Assembly: GCA_907165065.1 (NCBI GenBank)
Contig: OU015528.1
Location: forward strand, 76,489,474 to 76,553,473
Length of the DNA stretch: 64,000 nucleotides
Source: Caprimulgus europaeus
Lineage: Eukaryota; Chordata; Aves; Caprimulgiformes; Caprimulgidae
Direction: 5' to 3'
Below, in pieces: positions 1 through 12,689 of this stretch. Each line of letters starts with the position of its first letter. The stretch's first letter is position 1. The translations under genes and the position numbers were made by a program. The notes beneath the pieces were generated by a model. That model was not told the origin of the DNA. It saw nothing but the letters and a program-made list of their open reading frames with translations, and made no database searches.

Positions 1-704
1 GCCACTGTTGGAACAGTTCTCTAAGCAGAACTTCACAAACAAAAACTGATTTCTGTTCAGCTTTTCAGTGAAGATTGTTGGCTAGTGGTTGAGAAAGAAA
101 TAGAGAGTAATCAAAGACTCTGAAACTTTGAAAATATTCAGGTTTTAGAGTTTGCAAGGAAAAAAAAAATATGCAAACACTTTACACAAAATATAAAAAA
201 AACCTTCCCGAAAATTATTCTTTTAGAAAGCATGGGTGGAAGTATTATCTTTGTTTTTTATTCTCTATATCAGGTTCTCAGGTACAACAGCAGAAAGGCT
301 GGTGTTCAATCATTTTCACTAATGCAGAGACAATGATAGTTTGTGTAGCAGTTTCTCAATCTTTCTTCTCTCCTTTGCACGGCCCTGAGCAAGCATACAG
401 AGGCTGAGATCCAAAACTCCCTTCCCTGAAACAATAAGTGTAACTTGAGTGCAGAAACATCCTTCCTTTCTGCAGCTGAATGTTTTCAGCTGAGTGATTC
501 ATGTTAGCCCTTGCACAGCTGCCAAGTCAGATTTGCCCTGTATCAGCTTCTCACAAACAACAGTCAGCAACTACAGTGCACTAAGGTACACAAGGTGCAC
601 CTGCTTCCAGAGAAAAGTATTTAAGAGGGAAAAGCGGTATTTTCAATTGGTGTTGTTTCTGTCATTTTTCCTCTCTTTCATTTATGTAATATTTCTTATA
701 TTCA
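1..704. other. Unique AT-rich sequence, no gene seen
   Basis: I see no recognisable exon, RNA gene or repeat here apart from a short A tract near 161-169. The open frames on both strands are short and have no recognisable domain. One plus-strand open frame beginning at 494 runs into the CR1 piece that follows, but its first 73 codons are ordinary non-coding sequence. Confidence 0.6.
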
Positions 705-1168
705 GCATTGCTGGAGCTGTCCAAAGAAGGGCAATGAAGCTTGCGAAGGGTCTGGAGCACGTGTCTTATGAGAAGCAGCTGAGGGAGTTGGGGTTGTTTA
801 TCCTTGAGAAAAGGAGGCTGAGAGGAGACCTTCTCGCTCTCCATAACTACCTGAAAGAAGGTTGTAGAGAGGTGGGAGTTGGTCTCTTCTCCCAGATGAG
901 AAGCAATAGAACAAGAGGAAATGGCTTCAAGTTGTGTCACGGAAGGTTTAGATTGGGTATTAGGAAAAACTTCTTCCCCAAAAGGGCAGTCAAGCATTGG
1001 AACAGGCTGCCCAGGGAAGTGGTGGAGTCACCTGCCCTGGTGGTATTGAAAAGACGGGTAGATGAGGTGCACAGGGACACGGTTTAGAGGTGGAATTGGC
1101 AGTGTTAGGTTTATGGTTGGACTCAATGATCTTAAAGGTCTTTTCCAACCACTACGATTCTATGATTT
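705..1168 (+). mobile_element. CR1 LINE, 5'-truncated 3' end
   Basis: This is the 3' end of a CR1 non-LTR retrotransposon on the plus strand. It begins inside the C-terminal part of ORF2 and runs through a short 3' UTR to the family's typical tail (ACGATTCTATGATTT, ending near 1168). The 5' truncation is normal for CR1, which copies its RNA from the 3' end and usually stops early. The 3' UTR wording (TTAGGTTTATGGTTGGACTC) is shared with the copy at 14498-14907, so the two probably belong to one subfamily. No clear target-site duplication was found, as is usual for CR1. Confidence 0.95.
713..1087 (+). pseudogene. CR1 ORF2 C-terminal remnant, reading frame unbroken
   Basis: About 124 codons of the CR1 pol C-terminus, downstream of the reverse-transcriptase catalytic core, are open in one frame and end at a stop at 1085-1087. 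Visible family landmarks in order are [55 protein letters not shown] and [13 protein letters not shown]. The endonuclease and the catalytic part of reverse transcriptase are missing because of 5' truncation, so the piece cannot encode a working enzyme. The open frame continues upstream to an ATG at 494 only by chance. The lack of stops suggests moderate rather than very great age. Confidence 0.85.
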
Positions 1169-4100
1169 ATGAACACATATCCCTTCTAATTTTTATGTGC
1201 AAATGTGCTTGTGTATGTACACATGCATATTATACAGAGAATATATGCAGATATGTATATTATTCTGTGCCTCACAGTTTCCATACACACATACAAGCGG
1301 AAAGCAAATGCTTCATGCTTAGGCACAGACATTTAATACATCAAGGAAGGAAAAAAAAATATTTAATTGCCCAGTTATCATGAAAATTTTTCAAAAGATT
1401 GAAAAAGACTTTCAAAAATATAGCGTTGAGAATAGCTGTGTAATTATGCAAACTATCAGATTTCTTTCTGCTGTTTTGTTGCACAGTTACATTAAATATA
1501 TGTAGTGTGCAGGAAAAAAAAAATATATTTTACAGACTAAGTTAAACACTTTATCTTAATTATCCACATATTATGCTCAGAAGAAAATGATTAGCTTCTC
1601 TTTATGAGAACTGTCAATGCCAAATATATTTCATTCCAGAAAACTGGATTTAAGGAAAAATGCTCAAAACAACTGATACTTAAATCATAAATAGTTTTCT
1701 TTGGACATTTTAAGTACCTCAAAATTAACTTAGTTAGACATAGGATAATCTTCTTCACAACATCCATGGACCTCTGGAAAAAGATTGACTCCTTTGGTCA
1801 TTTATTAGTAATGAGAGAGGATGGGAAAGGCACAGGTATCTCATATGAGAAAAATGCATGATCCACAGTATAATAAAAATGTGATTAGAACTGAAATGTC
1901 AATGCATTATTTTAATAAAACTAGATCAAGTAATTACAGAAAGAAAGATGGAAATGGAGGACTTTGAATTGCAACCATCTAAAACTGGGGTCTCTAAGCT
2001 CATCAACAAAATTCCTTCCTTGATTTAACAGAGAGAGACAGAGAGATGGATACTTCCAGGGCATGATTCACCCCCCACCCCTTGTGTTGGACAGGAAAAA
2101 AAAGTAATAACTTTATGCTTAGGACAGGACTTCAGTACTTAATTTGGAGCAAGAGAACAGTGCTGTCTGTCCTGAAATGTAGGAGTCATCCATTCACAAA
2201 AGTTACAAGGAAATGAGAAAAAAATAGCTGCACCTAATCACAGAACTTGGTATTAAATATCTAAATTAACAGCTAAAACATGGTCTTTTTAATCAGTATA
2301 CCAGATGAATTGTGATCCTACAAAACATGTCTAGAACAATTGAAAATACTGCAAAAGTTAAGAAATCACAATCTGTCGGTAAACATAAGAGTTTAAATGA
2401 GCCAAACAAATTGTCTCATTGCTTGTGAATTCTTAATCTTTAAACAGAATAAATTTTGGGTACAGGCAGGATATAGACATTATTTTTTCGTTATTGTGAC
2501 TGGTTTTCAATTTTAATATCACCCTTCCTCATTTGCAAAAGACTCTGAAAATACTTTCTACTTTTAATCTTTATTTACCTCACCCACTGAAAATCTTTCT
2601 TTTTCCTTATCTAAGGCAGGTAAGAAAAATCCCCTCCTGTATATTTGTACAGCTTCTGGCACACCTGAATCCTGAGTTTCAGAAGTAGTTTCTAAGTATT
2701 TCTACAATAAACCTGACTGCAATAAAATAGTTAGCCTTAACGGATTCTAAGATTAATAAAAAGCAAAAACAACAAAATAGGCCTGGGGCCACAAAGACTT
2801 TTAGTCTCCTCTACTAAGTGAGATTAAGCTCAGAGATCACCTATCTCTTGTACTTTTGACAGTATTGGTTCTGAAAAACAAATACAGAGTGAAGAGTTCA
2901 GACATGAAATTCAAACCACTTATTTTTCAAGCTGCTATAATGGAGCTTGACCTTTTGCAAGGTCAGATGAGGCAGGAGGAATGTGGAAATATGACAGGGT
3001 TATGGTAATGGCCCAAAAGTTCATTGAACTGTAGGATTACACTCTGGTGTTATTAGCAGTGGGGTTGGTGTCTAGAAAAAGCAATGGGTGACTGAAAACA
3101 TGCAAACTGAATCTAAAAGGTCTGTGAGCTGCCTCTTGCCTCAAATCCATAAGACTGAGGTACATCATCTTGAGAAGAAGACTGGGAGAATGGCTCTCTT
3201 GCTTTCTTCTTCCACCACTCCTTCTGCAGCCTGTGTCATGTGACTTAAGACAGGAATCCCAGAAGTCACCTGTGATTTGGAGTACTTCTGTAATGAGATA
3301 TGAATTCTTAGATATGTGGGACCTGTATTTCAGCAATACAGAGAAATCAAAACCAAAATTAACCCTGAAAACTTTGCTTTTAACCTGTGTTTCAGAGCCC
3401 CATCAAGTCTCCATTTCCACTAATTCTCTGGAGAATTTCCATTCTCCATTAATTCTAAGGGTTAGCTGACATTTCAAAGCACTGTGCTAATGATAAATAT
3501 ACATGATAGTAATATGTTTTCTCCAGATTTTCCCTTTAAAAAAGTCTCACTAAAAATAATGCTAACACAGTTCATGGTACAAGGAAATTAGTGATCACTG
3601 ACAGGTGGTACTTGAGTTATTCATTCATGGGTAAAAATTACAACACAACATATATTGGATGGAATTAAGAAAGGATCCTGAACAATCTTTTCCTTGAACA
3701 TTTCTAACTTTCCTGGGTGTGTGTGTCATAGTAAAACATGTGTTATTTACCCAGTGGACCAGAGCATTTTCTCTGGAAAAGATGAGCCTGTAATGGAAAT
3801 GCTGACACAACCTCAACTATAACAGCATGAACGAAGACACTTTAATAACATTTTTATTGCTGTAACATCTTTTAAAAATGAAACACCTGGGACTTTTGCT
3901 TAAAAAAAAATCAAGAGCAGATTTGTAAGTTTTGCTCTCTTCATGTGGTGGGAAATTAATCCAATAAGTCAAAGACTGGGAATATAACTTACCCTACAGA
4001 CATTTAAAATCATTCAAGGGAAAGATAATTAATAGATAAATTAATGTATTTCCCTTGAAATATATTGTTATATGAGCTAACATTTAGAACTTCCTACCTT

Positions 4101-5097
4101 TTAAAGAGATTCATGCTATAACTCCACAGATACAGAAGACACTGTACAAATAGAAGAGTTTTTGCACTATAGTGCAGATATCCTCTGAAATTGCAAAATA
4201 AGAGTGATGAGAATTTTGTGAAACACTAAGGCTAATCTTCAGGGGCTTATTGGTACACAAGATATATCTCGAGCCAGATGCATTATTTAAAAAAAAACTA
4301 TGAAAAGTAAGTTCTTTATAAAGATTGTACTACATTGTGTGCGAAGACTGTTTCTAGGAATTGGCCCAAGCAGTACTTGGATGTCCTTCTAGTAAAGTCT
4401 CAACTTTTGGGTTATAGAGGGAGAAAATGGAGAAAACAGCATTCAAATGTCAGGAGGTCAGAAAGGAAGAACTGTGAGACTATTTCTTGTCAGCTTCCTG
4501 TGCCTTGGGACTTGTGCTTCTGAACAAATTACCACAAATTTTTAGGAGGGATAAAGCTGAAGGACACATGAAGTAATCTTAGAAGTTTAGCAAACATCCA
4601 AGTGTAAGTGTCCAAGCTCAAGTGTAAATGTTGCCATGGCCCAGCTCAGAGGTTCACTGAATCTTGGGCTTTGGTGTCATTAAAGTTTATAGCAAAACCT
4701 CTCTATTGCTGACATAGTTTAAAAGATGAGGGATGGTAGGAGAAGGGGCAGCCAAGTTGTTGACTCTCCTCCGTGAGGATGCTGGGCCAATAGCTTGTCT
4801 GAAATAATAGAATATTAACATAATAAAATTTTTAAAACTGACTGGAAATTGTATGAATTATGAAGGTGATTTTCAGTGTAGCACAGAGAAAGAGTGACAA
4901 AAATTGAATTATAAATATGGTATAGCCATTAATATTATCAATAGTCACTATGAGTACAAATATGAAACCTATCCCAGACACCTTTTTCAGTGTCCATCTG
5001 GATTGAAATCATATGCTATCCTATTGATTTACGTTTGATTCAGGATTCAAACCTTTTTGAAATTCAAGAATGCTTGTGCAACATCTATCCATGATGG
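1169..5097. other. Unique AT-rich sequence, no gene seen
   Basis: Nearly 4 kb with no recognisable exon, RNA gene or transposon. It holds only short A tracts (for example at 1350-1357 and 1514-1522) and scattered AT-rich stretches. Open frames of 60 to 99 codons occur on both strands but overlap each other in conflicting frames and show no domain signal. Very old, unrecognisable repeats may be present. Confidence 0.6.
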
Positions 5098-5123
5098 GTT
5101 TTTTTTGTTTTGTTTTGTTTTGT
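5098..5123 (+). repeat. Short (GTTTT)n microsatellite
   Basis: A run of T is followed by four GTTTT-type units. It is a simple repeat of the kind common in vertebrate intergenic DNA and could be a decayed poly(A) tail read on the opposite strand, though no retroelement body was recognised beside it. Confidence 0.85.
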
Positions 5124-8100
5124 CCTCATTTTGGGATAATTTCAAATTGTGTCTTCATTAAATTCTGTCTAAGCAATTGAGTTCTCATACACTATGGGAG
5201 TAGTACAAAAGTACCCTTTATTGGGCCATCTGTGCTCTTTCTGAAGCTTATGTCTCAAAAGATAATACAAAAATGAGCACTTTTCTATAACATTGTATAA
5301 CGTTATAAATGAGGGATTAAAGAAATGAGACTTTACCAACATGTTGAAACCTATTTTAAAATTTTAAAATTTAAATAAGCATAGTCTATACCAGACATTT
5401 AGTTGAGAATCACAAACCTAGTGATTTATATAGCTTGAAAAGCTGATGCTTTTGGTTGTGCAGAATTGGACTTTTGTTCATAGATTCCACACTAAAACAA
5501 ACAAGTGGATAAATTATAGGAATTTCCAGTATGGCTTCAGAAAGGCTTTTTTTTTGCCTTCCCCTCTGCCTAGCCACATTGTGTGTTTCCTTGAACTTCC
5601 TTCTCTAAATAGCATGTCAAAGAACTAATTTAACATCATAGCAATCTGCATTTCCACTCTTATTCACCTACCAATCATGAATCTTTGAGAGGTATTTTAT
5701 GAAAATGGAAAACTTTTTCATGTTCTATCTGAACTATCGATTTTATAGTCTTTTCTTGTTTTGGTCTAATTACTTTAGCTAATTACAAGAAAAGTGATTG
5801 TACTATTCATCCAAAGCAGAAGAGTTCCGACAGGAGAAAATGAGTAGGACTTACCTGAATCTTCTCAATATTCTGATGATTTCATAGAGGGTGGAGGAGT
5901 TTTAAGTTCAAGTCCCTGATCTACATCAAATGGAGTTAACTTGGGAGTTTGGGTTGGTAAATACAGTGAGGTATACCATTTGATAGGTTTTCATTATTGT
6001 TTTAACTGTACAATTCCAGAGCATAGAGATAATCCCTAGCTCTATAAATTTTACAGTCTATATTTATGATTAAATAAAACAGCAATGATAGGAAAGTAGG
6101 GTTCTTGGAAAAGAGAAGGAAGCAAAATACCTAGAGTAAATTGAAGAGAAAATTAATAGGTTGTGTGGTAGCCAAAGCACGCAACTTTTCTACTTGTGCC
6201 CAAAGAATTCACAAAACACCATCAGTATCTTATTTCCCTTTATTTAACAGAGACTATAGAAAAGTTAGCAAAAAAGCAGTCTCCAACGCCACCTACCAGC
6301 TACCAGTGTCCTGAATAATTACCAATTGGACTTCCAGTTACCATGAGATATCTGCCATCCACAGAGAAGTCCATCCAGTTTCAATCTCCTAGATAATTCT
6401 ATGGTATCTGCTATTAATCATCAACTGTTCCTGCTCTGGCACAGGAGGGAGCAGACTGATTGTAAATGTTTTGAAACACTTCAGGTCTTCTGTCTCAAAC
6501 TTATCTCATGGGGTCTTTATGGACAACAAGGGATTTGTATGGGCTGTCCTGGTATACTGACTTTTCCCACACTAGGTACTTAACAATTTTTTGTGATTTG
6601 GTGCTAAGGAGAAGACTGTTCATTGAAAAATAAATGCACAGTGACTACAAAAGTTTTCTGGCAGAAGGTAAAGAAACCTAAATGAAAGATTTTCTGGGAT
6701 ACTTAGGAACAATTTAGTATAGAGTTTTCATGATGCAGAACTTCTTTGCCTCAACACTACAATTACAGCAGCTGTCAGTGTCATGAACGGAAATGAAAGA
6801 ACTTTAGTTAAGGTTAGATTTTAGATTTCTTCCAAACATGAAGTGGCTGAATTACAAAAATTTCCATCTTTTATTTTTCAGTACATTTATCCTAAACTAA
6901 ATATCCCTTTCTGCTCCTTCAAAAACTGTTGTAGAGGAATCATAGTTTTAAATATCGTATTAGGAATGAGAAAAAAAAATCCACCAATTTGGATGTTTTT
7001 AGAACACTTGGGCAAAAAAAACAAATTATCGAATAAATAAAAGAGTTCTTCAGATATTATGAACTTGTTAAAGCAGAAATCTAGGCAATTGTTTAGGTCA
7101 CTATTAAAAAAGTGTGAAGCTATCTTTAAACATACAGATAATTTTATTTAAATCACTGAGAATCTGCATGTATTGAGGTTAACGTCTGCTTGAGTATCAT
7201 ACTGAATTGAGGCCACAAGTAAGAAATGCAATCTTTAATTTATTTTAAGTGCCAGATAGATATAAAATTTGAGGTAGAGAGAAATCATTCAGTAGCCTTT
7301 GTTATTCCAGCTAACAAGGTGGATGTCTACTGTACCTGCTTAGCACAGCACTGAGCAGTAAATAAAATCTTATTTACATGCAAGCTGAAACGAAGTGTTT
7401 CTTCTTACTCACACCGAAGGCAGCCAAACCTCTCACTGATTGAAATGAAGAGGTCAGGCACAAACTGGGCATTGTAAATAACTTTCTTATTGCTCAATCC
7501 CAAATGGAACCTGTTTATGTGTCAGATGAAAAATGGATACGTGACCATGTACATACAACTTAACATCTGTATGCTTGCTGTGAAATTGAGTAACCCCATT
7601 GTTATTGTGCAGCATTTTTTAATGCATGAAATGTGAAAAAAAATATTTGATGCTTAAGATTTTCCTAAAATCTAAGACTATATCCTAAAATGTAGAAATG
7701 TTATTTCTTTACCATGTCCAGCTCTGATATAAGCCTTAAGAGTCTCAACACTGATCTGGCTAAAAATGCCAAGGTTCACTTGCATTTTGAAGCTGTGACC
7801 CTGAAGAGTTTTGCTGGATATCTCTTGGGAATCAATACCTCTTTTATAATTTCCAGAACTTCCTGTTTGGGTGTTTCTGAACTAGGACCACAGATGGAAC
7901 AGATATGATTTAAAGATGTCAGCACTGCAAGTGGCACATGGAATTTGGAAACCTAGGGAACTTCAGGAATGAAATATGATGGGTGTAAAGGTTACCAAAA
8001 TATTCCATAGGTTTTTAAAGAAAGGAATGCATTCATTTTTATTTTTTATTATTAAAAAATATTCGTGCCCTATCTGACCCTTCCTTAAAAACAGCTCCTG

Positions 8101-9882
8101 TGACTGTCTCATTTGTGCATAATATGCATTTGTTCATCTGTTTTTGCAAACTTTGAATGCTTGTACTAATCCTGAGGGCAAACTAGTGAAAATTTTAGGT
8201 GACCATGTTAAGAGAAAGAGAACTGTAGAATAAAAGAGTTCTGCTGCCTTTATAGTGGTAATTAACAGCAACTAAACCTTTCCTAGAGGTAAGAGCCTCG
8301 CTTTCAAATACTTGCTTGCTTCTTGTTTCAGCAGCAGCCTGAAAAATAACCCTGAAGGTCAGCAGAGTGAGAGGCAAGGATAGTGTTCTCACTGTGCCCA
8401 GGACAAAAATTCCAGCTCCCAGCCTTCAGATTATCCTGCAGCAGTAACAATAACAAAAACTACTGGAATATGTACTTTTCTTCACGTATCTGTTACATTT
8501 ATATATACTTTATAAATTTTGAAGATAATATTCCCTAATTTTATATTATTGGACAGCAAAAAACTTTTGTGTATTGGAGTTCATATACCAATGAATGTAA
8601 TGTCCAGCAAAAGACAGAATACTGTATTACAGTTCTTATCTTCTTTATGTGCATAAAACTCATTAGATGTTTTTTTTTTATTCATATATTGATGAGGGTA
8701 TGATTTTTTCCAGTTAAAATAATAATGAAATCTTATAAAAGGTTTGGCAACGATGGAAAATTTTCACTGTGATTGGTCTAATAAACCTATGCCAACAGCT
8801 CCCTCTATGTACCATAAAAAGGATGCTAGGAAATGCATTGCCTAGCATATGTATTTCTCTTCCAGAGAAATATATTAGTAAAAAATAAAAATGTCTGTGA
8901 CATTTAATCTGTCTACATTGAAGATTAAGAAAGTTTCAATAAAAAGCATCAGTTGGTGTTACTTGTATAATTTTAGTGATGCATTTTCCTGTTTAAAATT
9001 TCCTTGATTATTGACTGTATGACCCTGGCTGATTCATTCAATTCCCTTCTTAATCCCATTTTACATACATAGATTATTGTAATGCAGATAGTTTTTTGAG
9101 TACACAAAATGGAACAATGCAATAGAAGGACAGTAACTAATGATATCTGTGTAAAACTGGGAAATGGAAGATGAGGGAGCATGGAGGATTATCTCTAATG
9201 AGAGCTGTACATCTGCTTGAAAAAGAGTGATACACTATTAAAAGAAGAACAACACTGTCTATTGGGGAGTGAACTACTGAAGAAATTGAGAGGTTTTATT
9301 CCTCCTTCTAACTTGTTGCTTCTTTTCTTTGTGACAGCAGATGAGTACCCTCATCTCCCTGCCTCCTCCCTTCACTGTTTAACTCGTGAAACGTCAAGGT
9401 GGGTTTGATCTGTTATCGTGGGCTGAAACACGTCCATCACCATGGGCTGTGTCTGTTAAACATAATTTAACTGGTTGAACTGAGATAATCTCTGTGTAGG
9501 TCTCTAAAAATAATGAAAAACCTTATTTTTTTCGATCTATTTCCTAGCAGGTTATGCAGGGTTACTTTAACTTGCATTTTCCATAGACTGAAGCATGCTT
9601 ACAGTCCCTGGCACTCGGCTGACACACAGGCAAGCTGTTAAACTGCAGACATTTAACTGTGACTTTAACCATGTGTGGTATCTGCAGCATCCACCACAAA
9701 TTTGTCTTGATAGATGCTTTTTGCCACCAGCTTCCTAAAGCTAACAGCAGAATTAGCAAGCACTCTTAGACCCAAATTCAGATCAATTCCACTAAGTACT
9801 TTTTACTTAATTAACAGAAAGTGATCTGTTTGCGAATCAGGGAGAAAATAAATGGAAGAGCATACATGGAAAACAAGCCTCA
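5124..9882. other. Unique AT-rich sequence, no gene seen
   Basis: About 4.8 kb with no recognisable coding exon, RNA gene or transposon. Short homopolymer tracts occur (T9 near 5547, A8 near 6970, T9 near 8670). Short open frames on both strands have no recognisable domain and no coding-like character. Confidence 0.6.
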
Positions 9883-9919
9883 CCCTTTTCTCTTTTTTTT
9901 TTTTTTTTCTTTTTTTTTT
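9883..9919 (+). repeat. Polypyrimidine tract (37 nt, mostly T)
   Basis: An uninterrupted run of C and T, mostly T, lies about 180 bp upstream of the large GGGAA purine array and on the same strand. It is a low-complexity tract. It may be the complement of an old poly(A) tail, but no retrotransposon body is recognisable next to it. Confidence 0.9.
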
Positions 9920-10099
9920 ATCTGTAGATTCACAGTTAGTTATTGGGCATTGGGCTTGTCTGCTGGCCAAAGAATTTATCAAGTACATTAAGGAGTCAGA
10001 ACATGGCATGATCACCATGTGGAAGTTTATTTGTCAGAGTGAGTCAGAAGTACACACCATTATTATTCTGCTGAACTTTGAAATTAAACCTCATTTTGA

Positions 10100-10529
10100 G
10101 GGAAGGGAAGGGAAGGGAAGGGAAGGGAAGGGAAGGGAAGGGAAGGGAAGGGAAGGGAAGGGAAGGGAAGGGAAGGGAAGGGAAGGGAAGGGAAGGGAAG
10201 GGAAGGGAGGGGAAGGGAAGGGAAGGGAAGGGAAGGGAAGGGAAGGGAAGGGAAGGGAAGGGAAGGGAAGGGAAGGGAAGGGAAGGGAAGGGAAGGGAAG
10301 GGAAGGGAAGGGAAGGGAAGGGAAGGGAAGGGAAGGGAAGGGAAGGGAAGGGAAGGGAAGGGAAGGGAAGGGAAGGGAAGGGAAGGGAAGGGAAGGGAAG
10401 GGAAGGGAAGGGAAGGGAAGGGAAGGGAAGGGAAGGGAAGGGAAGGGAAGGGAAGGGAAGGGAAGGGAAGGGAAGGGAAGGGAAGGGAAGGGAAGGGAAG
10501 GGAAGGGAAGGGAAGGGAAGGGAAGGGAA
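10100..10529 (+). repeat. (GGGAA)n pentanucleotide array, about 86 units
   Basis: A perfect 5-bp tandem repeat of GGGAA fills 430 bp. The only interruption I can see is one A-to-G change at about 10209. The plus strand is pure purine with a GGG run every five bases separated by AA, which is a canonical G-quadruplex pattern (G3 with 2-nt loops). The mirror symmetry also fits intramolecular triplex DNA. Because five is not a multiple of three and the unit contains no stop triplet, every plus-strand frame stays open as an Arg-Glu-Gly-Lys-Gly repeat. The two 236-codon open frames across it (9852-10562 and 10078-10788) are therefore artefacts and not genes. The near-perfect purity points to recent expansion or continued length instability. 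Confidence 0.98.
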
Positions 10530-12189
10530 ATTAAGTTTGTTCTGGATATTCTATATCTCTGAAATTATGTTTTATAAATTTCATATGGAATTCAACCAGG
10601 AAAATATGTATGTGAATGTGTTCACAGATGAGCACAGAAAGCTCTTCGGTATGCATGTATTAGGACAGGTGGAAAAGGAAATGAGCCAAAGCTCAGGGAG
10701 CCCTTCAGAGCTGTTGTTCCCACCTTTGCTGTTTCCTTCTCAATGTGTGTACTTTTCCTGTGTGATTTTACTGTTCTTTGATTTATAAAAAAAGCATCAG
10801 AGATGTCCCTTTTAGGCAATCCATTCCTCTGCCCTCCCAAAAAGCTGCAGGATACAAAGTCATTTATTTTACTGGCATCTAGACATTACATTGGGAAACA
10901 TTTTTTTTTCCCCCTCCTAATACTATATTAATACATCCATTTGCCTCAGAAAACTTGCATTTAAACTGATAGAGTCAAAGATGAAGCAAAGCACTCAAGT
11001 CCCAGTAACTGAGGGACTTGGGGTTCAGACCACCACAGCACCTTACTGTCAACTGCCCCTTTAATGAGAGTTTTAACTATAGCAGTTTTCACTGCAGCCA
11101 AACTTCTGTCCTCCAAAGCCCTCCATCCCATCAGTCCTGCCCACACCTCTGATCTGACTCTTTTCTAATCCCTTGCTGGCTCCTATTCTTTTCAAACAGG
11201 CGCCTCCTGTGTCACACACTCCCCCAAAATGCCATCTGTGTGGTTTCTTTCAGACCACTAATGCAAAGCTCTTGCATAGGCCCCTATTTACTTGCTTCGG
11301 AGATGCACTTACAGGTCCCACTGCCTGAAACACTGCAATCAAGCTGACAACACAACCAATCAAGGTCTGACCTGCAGTCGTTTCCTAGGAAACTCAAGCC
11401 ACTGCCACAGAAACAGATTGTACACAGTGGAAGGAAACATATATTTTGGGTGTTGGGGAGGAGGAAAAAAAAAAGAAAGCATTTCAGGTTTTTTTTGTTT
11501 TTTTTCACAGTACTTCTGAGTTATTACAAAGCACTTCTAAAATAATAGTAATGAAAAATACTCTTGTTAAGAAAGATTGAGTGATGATGGTCATGTAAGT
11601 ACTTAAAGCCAGGCAGAGAACCTCTGAGAAAGACCATGAGCCAGAGCTGCTTGAGTGCTTGTTCCTGCTTTGCTAGTGAATCACTTCATAACCCTTGCAA
11701 GTCATTGCAAAAAGATTTCCAAGTCATTAAGTCCATAGTTCCAAGGAACAATAAGTTCAAATCAAAACAGGTTGAGTACCTGAAGAAGAAAACTTGGAAG
11801 AAAGCAACAAGATTATCATGACCATACTGGAAACCCAGAGAAAATTACTAACAGGCAAGGCCACCTCTCCTACTTGAGAAAACAACATCACCACATTTTA
11901 CACCAATGAGTCTGCTTAGTGGGTGTATTTGTAATTTGGAAAAGCTTTAAGCATTATTTCTCCTAGGTGGAACATGCTATTATATTATATAAAATGGCTG
12001 ATAGGTGTAACAAAAGTTGCATGCTGCAAACCAAGACCTCACAGTTTTACTAAGATTATCAGAATGGAATAAGGAAAAGATCCTGGAATGTTTTTCACCA
12101 AAGTCTAGACAATGAACATGATGAGAGAGTCTTCTAGACTACCTTTATTGTCCTAGGTAGAGACTCTTACTTCCAGGTTGTGATTAATT
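10530..12189. other. Unique sequence, slightly GC-richer at 10980-11420, no gene seen
   Basis: No recognisable exon or repeat. The part at about 10980-11420 has more G and C than its surroundings and carries short overlapping open frames on both strands. One acceptor-like sequence, a pyrimidine-rich stretch followed by CAAACAG, ends near 11200. None of the open frames shows a known domain, so I do not call an exon. Confidence 0.55.
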
Positions 12190-12322
12190 TCATAGATACA
12201 TAAATACACAGAATGTATTGGGTTGGAAGGGACCTTTAAAGGTCATCTAGTCCAACACCCCTGCAGTAAGCGGGGACATCTTTACTAGAGCAGGTAGCTC
12301 AGAGCCCCATGAAGCCTGAACT
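12190..12322 (-). mobile_element. CR1 LINE 3' tail (minus strand)
   Basis: Read on the minus strand, this is the last 130 bp of a CR1. On the plus strand it shows TTGGGTTGGAAGGGACC, then TCATCTAGTCCAACACCC, then GCTCAGAGCCCCAT. The tail at 12190-12206 is a decayed form of the repeated CATAGAAT unit. It may be the displaced 3' end of the CR1 at 12690-14200, which has the same orientation and lies about 370 bp away, or a separate insertion. Confidence 0.88.
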
Positions 12323-12689
12323 AAAATTTCATCTTAAAGTAGACTACAAATGGATTGTACTCTAAGAACACATCTTAATTTCAAAATTATGTCATGAAGG
12401 CAGCCCAAGGTGACTAGGTCAGGGGTGGATGTTGAATTCCAGTTCTCTACTTTTACTTAGATTGATTCTGCCCACCATTGACTGTGGGAAAGTGTAGGTT
12501 GGAATAAGGCTGTCAACATCAAGGATTAAAGAAAAAGTTCTTTCAGATAAATTTTGGGGAATGTCATAGAAGGACTTCTGGAGAAAGATAAGGCAATTTG
12601 GTCAGTGGAATGAAAGTCTCCTTTTGAATTGCTGTTCTGCTGCATGAAGAATTACCATGGAGGAAATAAGAAGCTGAGGTTTATCTGAC
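12323..12689. other. Unassigned sequence between two CR1 pieces
   Basis: About 370 bp separates two minus-strand CR1 pieces. I do not recognise CR1 consensus in it. It could be strongly diverged CR1 3' UTR, or host DNA if the flanking pieces are independent insertions. No gene signal is seen. Confidence 0.5.

Noticed and set aside
494..712. N-terminal part of the 197-codon open frame, with a hydrophobic stretch
   Set aside because: Ordinary AT-rich sequence that happens to be in frame with the CR1 pol remnant; the run of Phe, Leu and Ile reflects a T-rich stretch and not a real membrane segment.
9852..10788. Two 236-codon open frames with long Arg-Glu-Gly-Lys-Gly repeats
   Set aside because: They are products of the GGGAA pentanucleotide array, which has no stop triplet in any frame; the flanks show no domain or splice signal.
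11200..11519. Possible exon after an acceptor-like CAAACAG
   Set aside because: Open frames on both strands overlap, no domain is seen and no matching donor or neighbouring exon can be supported.
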